64,000 nt of DNA from Actinacidiphila yeochonensis CN732 (lineage in GTDB: Bacteria > Actinomycetota > Actinomycetes > Streptomycetales > Streptomycetaceae). Shown here piece after piece: positions 58,757 to 64,000 of this stretch. The position numbers were made by a program, and so were the translations under genes. The notes under the pieces are model-generated. The model was not told the origin of the DNA. It did no database searches and worked only from the letters and a program-made list of their open reading frames with translations. The stretch spans positions 4,154,001 to 4,218,000 of the forward strand of contig NZ_JQNR01000005.1 in assembly GCF_000745345.1 (NCBI RefSeq), read 5' to 3'. Within the stretch, counting starts at the first letter, position 1. The number at the start of each line of letters is the position of its first letter.

Positions 58757-59565
58757 CGGGAGCCTCCTGCGGACGGGGCGGCCTTCGGCGCCGGCGCCGT
58801 CGCGGCGGTGAGCGGGTGGGGCCGGTCGCGGGTCGCGGCGAGGATGTCGGCGAGGTGGAGGGGCTGGAGCGGGTCGTTGTTGTGGCGGATGAGGCCGCCC
58901 AGGTGCATCAGGCACGAGTTGTCCGCCCCGCACAGGACCTGCGCCCCGGTGTCCCGGGCGTGGCCGATCTTGTCGCGGCCCATGGCCGTGGAGACGTCGG
59001 GGTTCTTGACGGCGAAGGTGCCGCCGAAGCCGCAGCACTCGTCGGCGTGGCCGAGTTCGCGCAGGTCGATCCCCTCGACCGCGCCCAGCAGCCGCAGCGG
59101 GCGGTCGCCGAGCCGGAGGGTGCGCAGCCCGTGGCAGGAGGGGTGGTAGGTGACGGTGTGCGGGAAGTAGGCCCCGACGTCGGTGGTGCCCAGGACGTCG
59201 GTGAGGAACTCGGTGAACTCGTAGGTGCGCCGGGCGGTTTCGGCGGCGTGGTCGAGCGCCGGGTCGGCCCGGTCCTCGTCGCGGGCACGCTCGGCCAGGC
59301 GCGGGTAGTGGTGGCGGGCCATGGCCGCACAGGAGCCCGACGGGGTGACGATGTAGTCGTAGGAGTCGAAGACGCGGCCGAAGCGGCGCGCCAGCGGCTC
59401 GGTCTCGTGCCGGTAGCCGGTGTTGTACTGGGGCTGGCCGCAACAGGTCTGCCCCGCGGGGTACTCGACCTCGACACCCAGGCGCTCCAGCACCGTCACC
59501 ACCGCTCGGCCCGTGTCCGGATAGAGCACATCGTTCACGCACGTCACGAAGAGGGCCACCTTCAT
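58753..59565 (-). CDS. lutA: Lactate utilization protein A (Fe-S oxidoreductase)
   Basis: A 270-residue (Fe-S)-binding protein with two CCG-type cysteine motifs: PAGQTCCGQPQYNTGYRHE near residue 38 and GHADECCGFGGTFAVKNPD near 180, plus VTPSGSCAAM and GADNSCLMHLGG cysteines. This is LutA/YkgE, the first gene of lutABC, which converts L-lactate to pyruvate without the classical lactate dehydrogenase. The start ATG at 59565 follows GGAGG. Upstream lie a palindrome (59657-59667), a TATAAG box (59619-59624) and a 17-codon frame whose stop overlaps the start. The regulator, usually a GntR protein, is not in the window. Confidence 0.94.
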   Translation of the reverse strand: MKVALFVTCVNDVLYPDTGRAVVTVLERLGVEVEYPAGQTCCGQPQYNTGYRHETEPLARRFGRVFDSYDYIVTPSGSCAAMARHHYPRLAERARDEDRADPALDHAAETARRTYEFTEFLTDVLGTTDVGAYFPHTVTYHPSCHGLRTLRLGDRPLRLLGAVEGIDLRELGHADECCGFGGTFAVKNPDVSTAMGRDKIGHARDTGAQVLCGADNSCLMHLGGLIRHNNDPLQPLHLADILAATRDRPHPLTAATAPAPKAAPSAGGSR

Positions 59566-59615
59566 GAGTCCTCCGTGGGGGACGTGGGCAGCGCGCCGGG
59601 AAGTCGATCAACCAT
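59562..59615 (-). CDS. Possible 17-residue leader frame overlapping lutA
   Basis: ATG 59615 opens MVDRLPGALPTSPTEDS, and the TGA overlaps the lutA ATG (ATGA). A TATAAG box ends only 4 nt before this ATG. It has no ribosome site. It may be a leader peptide or chance. Confidence 0.25.
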   Translation of the reverse strand: MVDRLPGALPTSPTEDS

Positions 59616-59618
59616 GGC

Positions 59619-59667
59619 GCTTATAGTGCCGCACCGGGCGCACGCTTGGGAAGCATACATCCGATGT
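59619..59667 (-). promoter_or_regulatory. lutABC promoter region with palindrome
   Basis: TATAAG (-10 like) at 59624-59619 on the minus strand and the palindrome ACATCCGATGT at 59657-59667 about 33 bp upstream. The palindrome is of GntR (FadR subfamily) style, as expected for lactate operons. A -35 box is not clear. Confidence 0.45.
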
Positions 59668-59784
59668 TTCCGCCGTTCTGGGAACGCTGGCGTGCCACAG
59701 CCGGCCCAGCTGCGGCTCCGGAGCCGACCCGAAGCCTCCCGGACCGCCCGCCTGAGCTCCTGCGTGGCCCTGCCGGACGCGTCG

Positions 59785-61020
59785 TCAGCCCGTGGCGGCC
59801 GGCACGGGATCGGCGGCCGCGACCGGATCGGCGGCCGGCGCGGGATCGGCGTCCCACGCGCGATCAGCGTCCGGCGCCAGGGTGCGCCGCCCGCCGTCCG
59901 CCCTGGCCGATCCGCGCAGGAGCGCCAGGATCTCGCGTACGGCCGCACGTCCGGCGCGGTTGGCGCCGACCGTGCTCGCCGACGGGCCGTAGCCGACGAG
60001 GTGGACCCGAGGGTCGCGCACCACGCGGGTGCCGTCCAGGCGCACCCCGCCGCCGGGTTCGCGCAGCCGCAGGGGGGCGAGGTGGTCGAGGGCGGCGCGG
60101 AACCCGGTGGCCCACAGGATGGCGTCGGCGGCGACCTCACGGCCGTCGGACCAGGCCACGCCGTGCGGGGTGATCCGCTCGAACATGGGCTCGCGGCGCA
60201 GCCCGCCCCGGGCGCGCGCCTCGCGGACGGCCTCGGTGGCCGCCAGCCCGGTCACGCTCACCACGCTCTGCGGCGGCAGGCCGTGCCGAACCCGCTCGTC
60301 GACGCGCGCGATGACGGCCCGGCCCCACTCCTCGTCGAAGGGGGTGTCCCGGAAGACCGGCGGCCGGCGCGTCACCCACGTCGTCCGGGCCGCGCCGCCC
60401 GGGCTGTCCAGCTCCATCAGCAGTTGTACGGCGGAGGTCCCGCCGCCCACGACGACCACGTGCTGCCCGGCGAATGCGGTGGCGCCCCGGTACGTGGCGG
60501 TGTGCGACTGGCGGCCGAGGAAGTCCTCCTGGCCCGGGTAGCGGGGGACGAAGGGCCGGTCCCAGGTGCCCGTGGCGCTGACCAGGGCCCGCGCGGACCA
60601 GGCGCCCCGGGAGCTCTCCACCAGGAGACGCCCGTCGGCGCCGTCGCGCACCGCCGTGACGTGCGCCGGGCGCAGCACCCGCAGGTCGAACGCCTCCTCG
60701 TACCGCCGGAAGTACTCGCCGACCACCTCGGCCGAGGGCCGGTCGGGGTCGGCGCCCTCCAGCGGCATGCCCGGGAGCGCGTGTACGCCGTGCGCCTTCG
60801 CGTAGGTGAGGCTGGGCCATCGGTACTGCCAGGCGCCGCCGGACCCGGGAGAGTGGTCCAGGACGACGAACCCCTCGCCCGGCGTGAGGCCGGCCCGGCG
60901 CAGGAAGTACGCGGCCGAGAGCCCGGCCTGGCCCGCCCCCACGACGACGACGTCCACCCGTGCCGGCGCGTTCCTGGTGCCGCTCGCCGTGCCCGCCGTG
61001 CCCGCCGTCGAACCGTCCAT
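59785..61020 (-). CDS. Flavin-containing monooxygenase-like FAD/NADPH oxidoreductase
   Basis: A 411-residue flavoprotein. The FAD motif is VDVVVVGAGQAGLSAAYFLR near residue 25, and an NADPH motif VVVVGGGTSAVQLLMELDS lies near 190. The strong C-terminal part ILWATGFRAALDHLAPLRLR and VHLVGYGPSASTVGANRAGR is typical of FMO/baeyer-villiger-like proteins (the ATG motif). The last 45 residues are an Ala/Asp/Pro-rich tail with DADPAP/AADPV repeats. It may hydroxylate nitrogen, sulfur or ketones; the substrate is unknown. AGAGG precedes the ATG. It is followed by a GH3-like gene upstream on the same strand. Confidence 0.88.
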   Translation of the reverse strand: MDGSTAGTAGTASGTRNAPARVDVVVVGAGQAGLSAAYFLRRAGLTPGEGFVVLDHSPGSGGAWQYRWPSLTYAKAHGVHALPGMPLEGADPDRPSAEVVGEYFRRYEEAFDLRVLRPAHVTAVRDGADGRLLVESSRGAWSARALVSATGTWDRPFVPRYPGQEDFLGRQSHTATYRGATAFAGQHVVVVGGGTSAVQLLMELDSPGGAARTTWVTRRPPVFRDTPFDEEWGRAVIARVDERVRHGLPPQSVVSVTGLAATEAVREARARGGLRREPMFERITPHGVAWSDGREVAADAILWATGFRAALDHLAPLRLREPGGGVRLDGTRVVRDPRVHLVGYGPSASTVGANRAGRAAVREILALLRGSARADGGRRTLAPDADRAWDADPAPAADPVAAADPVPAATG

Positions 61021-61116
61021 GCCTCTGCCAACCGGGCGCCCGCGCGAAAGCTTCCCGGGCAGGCAGGCAGGCAGCTAGGCGGGCGGGCCGCGGCTCCTGC
61101 CGGGAACCGCCCGGGG

Positions 61117-61950
61117 TCAGCCGCTGACGGCCGGCATGCGCGGCTCGGACGCCCACCGGCGCAGCCGCGCCACCCGGTCCGCGGCCTCCTCCAGCCGCGC
61201 GAGGCGCAGGTCGCCGTCGGCCACGGCCCGGGCAGCCGCGGCGTGCACGGCCTCGCGTACGCCCGGACCGAGGCCCGGGCCGAGCCGGATCAGGTCCACC
61301 CCGGCGATCCAGGCGAGTACGGCCGCCCCCGGCACGCCCCAGGCGGCCACGATCGGCGGGGCGTCGAGCGTGTCGCTCACCACGACTCCGCGGTAGCCCA
61401 GCTCGCCGCGCAGCACCCGGGCGACGACGGGCTCCTCCAGGGCCGCGGGCACGTCGGCGGTGACGGCGCGCACCCCGGCGGCCGCGGCCTCCGCGAACGG
61501 GCGCGGGTCGCCGGCCCCGGTGAAGGGCCCCAGCGCGGCGGCCACCCCGTGCGACTGGAGCTCCGTCACGAAGGCGGCGGTGGCCCCGGGACGCGGGTCG
61601 GGCCGTACGCCGAGGTGGAGGTTCGCGCCCGAGGCGACCAGGGCCGCCGCCGCTGCGGCACCGCGATCGGCCTCCGTGTAGGTGGCGGAGGCTTCCGGGG
61701 CGACGGCCTGCGGCGCGGAGACGCCCGGCGGCGCGGAGAGGGCCGGGTCCGGGCGGGCGGTGAGCGCGTCAGGCAGGGCCGAGCGCAGCGCGTCGGCCGC
61801 CGCCCGGGCCGCGGGCCCGTCGCCGTGGACGGCGGCCCCCGGGGTGCCCCTCTCAAGGCCGCGCAGTACCCATTCGGGCAGGCGGGGGCCGCTGACGGAT
61901 GGCAGCAGGCACGAGTCGACCAGAACGGCGAGCCGGTGCGACGCGATCAC
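61117..61950 (-). CDS. Short GH3-like protein with altered catalytic motif
   Basis: A 277-residue protein related to GH3 beta-N-acetylhexosaminidases. It keeps the C-terminal part VARVLRGELGYRGVVVSDTL, where the Asp of the SD pair matches the nucleophile of NagZ, and IAGVDLIRLGPGLGPGVREA. But the KHFPGHG motif with its catalytic His is missing (SHGVAAALGPFTGAGDP there), and the N-terminal half is short (usual length 350 or more). GTG 61950 has GGAGGAGG 8 nt upstream, so the gene looks translated. A DasR-like site and promoter lie right before it, fitting N-acetylglucosamine control. It may be a non-catalytic sugar-binding protein. Confidence 0.78.
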   Translation of the reverse strand: MIASHRLAVLVDSCLLPSVSGPRLPEWVLRGLERGTPGAAVHGDGPAARAAADALRSALPDALTARPDPALSAPPGVSAPQAVAPEASATYTEADRGAAAAAALVASGANLHLGVRPDPRPGATAAFVTELQSHGVAAALGPFTGAGDPRPFAEAAAAGVRAVTADVPAALEEPVVARVLRGELGYRGVVVSDTLDAPPIVAAWGVPGAAVLAWIAGVDLIRLGPGLGPGVREAVHAAAARAVADGDLRLARLEEAADRVARLRRWASEPRMPAVSG

Positions 61951-61991
61951 GGCGTGGTCCTCCTCCGGGGCGCGGCAGGCGGCGGGCTCCG

Positions 61992-62007
61992 AATGGTACA
62001 GACCAAT
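61992..62007. promoter_or_regulatory. DasR-like (dre) site
   Basis: AATGGTACAGACCAAT matches 12 of 16 positions of the DasR consensus ACTGGTCTAGACCACT, with TGGT/ACCA arms intact. It overlaps the -10 of the GH3-like gene. Confidence 0.55.
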
Positions 62008-62023
62008 CAACCTCGCGGGCAAT
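61994..62023 (-). promoter_or_regulatory. Promoter of the GH3-like gene
   Basis: On the minus strand TTGCCC, an 18-nt spacer and TACCAT (ending at about 61994). The DasR-like site covers the -10, which predicts repression. Confidence 0.5.
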
Positions 62024-62493
62024 GCGGCAGCCCACCCGTCCGACCCCTCCGACGGCCTCCGCCTCGTACGCCGCCCCGTCACGCCCTCCGGGTGCCTGCC
62101 GGGCGCCGCGCTCCTCCGCGGCCCCTGCCGCGTGGAGCCCGCCCGGGAGGCAGGGCGGGTGGCGAGCCTTCGCCCGCTCGGCGCGGTGGTTCGGCAGGTC
62201 GGCGGCCATGGGCGACCCGTCGGCCCGCGCGTGGGTCCGGCGCCGGCGCCGACCGTCGAGGTGACCTTCGACCGCCTCCGGGCCATCGGCGGTGACCCGC
62301 CTGCCTTCGCCGCACGCGCCGAGACATCGGAGGACTGTGTGCGGCGTCTGCGCGTTCGAGCGTCGCCGCAGTTCGGGCAGGGCCGGCTCGTGGGCACGGC
62401 CCGCCACGGGGAGGGACCGCCGCTGCTCCTGGCGCCGTGCCTGGCGGAGCGTCACCGCGCGGCGCCGGTCGGGCGTTGAGCGATGATGGACCG

Positions 62494-62916
62494 ATGAGCG
62501 AACGGTTCCGCACACAGGAGATCCAGGTACGCACCGGCGACCAGGAGGTCGTGGTGGACCTCACCGGCACGTGCGAGGCGTTCCTCGCCGACGCCGCCTC
62601 CGGCCGGGACGGACTCCTGAACGTGTTCGTCCCGCATGCCACCGCCGGGATCGCCGTCATCGAGACGGGCGCGGGCAGCGACGACGACCTGCTCGCCGCC
62701 CTGCGCGACCTGCTGCCGGCCGACGACCGGTGGCGCCACCGGCACGGCCCGCGCGGCCACGGGCGCGACCACGTGCTGCCCGCGGTGGTCCCCCCGCACG
62801 CCACCCTCCCCGTCCTCCGAGGGCGGCTGGAGCTGGGCACCTGGCAGTCCGTGGTGCTGGTCGACACCAACGTGGCCAACCACGACCGCAAGGTCCGGTT
62901 GAGCTTCCTCGGCTGA
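62494..62916 (+). CDS. YjbQ family protein (secondary thiamine-phosphate synthase enzyme)
   Basis: A 140-residue single-domain protein. The family segments are VNVFVPHATAGIAVIETGAG-like (LNVFVPHATAGIAVIETG), HRHGPRGHGRDHVLPAVVPP with a His-rich site, and WQSVVLVDTNVANHDRKVRL. YjbQ proteins can replace thiamine phosphate synthase in E. coli, a promiscuous activity; the true role is unknown. The ATG at 62494 is the first Met of the family core; an upstream in-frame GGACCG lacks a ribosome site. It is divergent from the GH3-like gene and convergent with a TetR gene. Confidence 0.92.
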   Translation: MSERFRTQEIQVRTGDQEVVVDLTGTCEAFLADAASGRDGLLNVFVPHATAGIAVIETGAGSDDDLLAALRDLLPADDRWRHRHGPRGHGRDHVLPAVVPPHATLPVLRGRLELGTWQSVVLVDTNVANHDRKVRLSFLG

Positions 62917-63002
62917 GCCCTGGTGCGGCCGGTCACGGGGGCGACCCGTCCGGCCGGGCGGGAATGCGGCGGCGGAAGGCGGCCCGGGGTGTTCGCCGCG
63001 CC

Positions 63003-63637
63003 TCAGCGCGAGCCGTCGGACCCGCCGCCGGCCGGACCGATGCCGCTCTCGGCGTTCCCCGTGCCGCCGGCCGCCTCCTCCAGGCAGTCGAGCAGCTCGT
63101 CCACCAGGTGCCCGGGCAGGGTGCGGACGGCCGACCCCTCACTGAGATGGCCGGCGTACGCCAGGTCCGCGGCGCCGTGCGCGGTGGCCTGGACCAGCGC
63201 GGCCAGCCTGGCCGGGTCACCCGCGGGCAGGCAGCCCGCCCGCTGCGCCTCGGTGACGACCCGCAGCCATTCGCCCCGTACGGCCTCCGCCGCCGACCGC
63301 AGCTCGGGCGCGGCCCCGGCCCAGCGGCCGAAGACCAGCTTGAAGCGGGCCGGATGCGACAGCGCCCAGGACACGTAGGCGCGGGCGACCGCGTGCAGGG
63401 CCGCGCTCGGCCCTCGGCCCGGCGGGCGGCGGCCGCCATCCGGCGCGCCCGGTCGGACAGCTCGCGGGCGGCCACCGCCGACAGCAGGGCCTCCTTGTCG
63501 GCGAAGTGCTTGTAGGGGGCGTTGTGGGAAACCCCCGCCAGGCGGCCCACCTCCCGCAGGGTCACCGCCTCCGCGTCGCCGGCGTCCAGCAGCTGGGTGG
63601 CCGCCGCGACCAGGGCCTCCCGCGTATCGCCGCGCAT
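63003..63637 (-). pseudogene. TetR family regulator (frameshifted)
   Basis: The N-terminal helix-turn-helix is intact: EALVAAATQLLDAGDAEAVT and LREVGRLAGVSHNAPYKHFA with a TetR recognition helix. After about residue 76 (AARRAEGR), the coding frame changes; one added base near 63413 gives GPSAALHAVARAYVSWALSH, PARFKLVFGRWAGAAPELRS and ARLAALVQATAHGAADLAYA, the C-terminal ligand domain of WHG-type TetR proteins. The 635-nt span is one base short of 212 codons. The ATG at 63637 has only a weak G-rich stretch in front. Probably an assembly deletion; otherwise a truncated, inactive repressor. Confidence 0.85.
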
Positions 63638-63931
63638 GAAACCGATGGTAACGCGGTTGGCGCCGCCACCAGGGCGGCCCTTTGACGGCTGACGACGTCG
63701 CCCCGAAACGGCCTGCCGGACACGGTGGTTGAGAACGCGTGGGCGGGTGCGGAGTCCGGCAGCGTGCCCCCGTCGATCGGGTGCGGAGTCCGGCAGCGTG
63801 CCCCCGTCGATCGGGTGCGGAGTCCGGCGGTGGGAACGGTTGGATCGGGTGCGGAGTCCGGCGGCGTGCCCCCGTGGGCGGGCACCGGTCCGGCAGACGG
63901 GAGGGCACGGGCGGACCGGGCATCCGCCCGG
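63638..63931. other. Intergenic region with 34-bp tandem repeats
   Basis: About 290 bp between the TetR start and the partial gene at the right edge. The main content is the repeat at 63745-63880; no gene is seen. Confidence 0.5.
63745..63880. repeat. Four 34-bp tandem repeats
   Basis: Units at 63745-63778, 63779-63812, 63813-63846 and 63847-63880, each beginning GGGTGCGGAGTCCGGC. Units 1 and 2 are identical; unit 3 differs in its second half (GGTGGGAACGGTTGGATC) and unit 4 ends GTGGGCG. Confidence 0.9.
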
Positions 63932-64000
63932 TCAGCCGCCGCCCAGCACCCGATCCAGGTCGTAGCCGACCGGCTCCTCCAACTGCGCGTACGTACAGCT
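63932..64000 (-). CDS. C-terminal end of an unidentified protein (truncated by the window)
   Basis: The last 22 codons, SCTYAQLEEPVGYDLDRVLG then GG, end at TGA 63934-63932. The ending resembles the C-terminus of ATP-dependent DNA ligases of actinobacteria as I remember it, but 22 residues are too few to be sure. The rest of the gene lies beyond the right edge. Confidence 0.35.
   Translation of the reverse strand, partial: SCTYAQLEEPVGYDLDRVLGGG

Larger units (their letters stand above)
61951..62493. other. 540-bp intergenic region with regulatory site; one weak small frame
   Basis: Holds the GH3 promoter and DasR-like site. A forward frame 62261-62479 (GTG; FDRLRAIGGDPPAFAARAET, 72 aa) has good third-position bias but no ribosome site and no known family; it is left uncalled. 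Confidence 0.45.

Noticed and set aside
62261..62479. A 72-codon forward frame before yjbQ
   Set aside because: Fair codon bias but no ribosome site, no family, and it lies in the regulatory region of the GH3-like gene.
63745..63880. 34-bp repeats as a CRISPR array
   Set aside because: Units are contiguous with no unique spacers between repeats, and no cas gene is near.

Overview
The window is very GC-rich, gene-dense DNA with strong G/C bias at codon third positions, GTG and TTG starts, and several families I know mainly from Streptomyces (DUF6227, DUF6397, an HTH-fused citrate-synthase-like protein beside a citrate synthase, MscL with a zinc-ribbon tail, HtpX-PspAB). It looks like a chromosomal segment of Streptomyces or a close relative. 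I see no rRNA, tRNA, transposase, integrase, prophage or CRISPR array, so this is mostly core chromosome with some accessory genes.

Layout. 1-5.4 kb: the end of a phosphodiester-glycosidase-like gene, an S4 RNA-binding protein, an MMPL transporter, a metallophosphoesterase overlapping an Sfp-type phosphopantetheinyl transferase, and a membrane protein. 5.4-9.4 kb: DUF6227, a coupled peptide / zinc-ribbon / ThuA group, a FabR-like TetR regulator divergent from a tiny membrane protein, and a DUF4190-like protein. 9.4-13.5 kb: glyA behind a ZTP riboswitch, a 3-hydroxyisobutyryl-CoA hydrolase and a methyltransferase. 13.7-18.6 kb: a LacI regulator beside a secreted GH30-CBM13 glycosidase, then a G-quadruplex-prone array and a YbhN-like protein. 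18.9-24.4 kb: a polymerase-I-like protein, thioredoxin with a SigR-type promoter, and the divergent citrate-synthase pair around paired palindromes. 24.5-32.7 kb: quinone oxidoreductase, htpX-pspAB, an APC permease, a helical-repeat-like protein, an HTH-TPR regulator and a deazaflavin-dependent reductase. 33-37.8 kb: a fatty-acid/branched-acid degradation cluster (AMACR, thiolase, FadB-like). 38-44.2 kb: GNAT, Tex, a small membrane protein, and a MOSC-NADAR-CoA-disulfide-reductase operon. 44.2-56.3 kb: hypotheticals, a YnfA-like protein, an orphan roadblock protein, DUF6397, a DUF3516 helicase, a membrane hydrolase, MscL, and a MarR / ABC exporter pair. 56.3-64 kb: lutABC (lactate oxidation), a flavin monooxygenase-like protein, a degenerate GH3 protein behind a DasR-like site, YjbQ, a TetR gene, a 34-bp tandem repeat and the tail of another gene.

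Six genes (metallophosphoesterase, zinc ribbon, polymerase-I-like, AMACR, lutB, a TetR gene) are each one base short of a full reading frame. Where the break can be pinned down it lies in a G or C run. Uncorrected single-base deletions in the assembly are the simplest explanation, so these genes should be treated as possibly intact until reads are checked. The most interesting biological candidate is the divergent pair in which a citrate-synthase-like enzyme carries an N-terminal DNA-binding domain and faces two TCAA-(C/T)G-TTGA palindromes in front of a second citrate synthase whose catalytic Asp is replaced by Glu.
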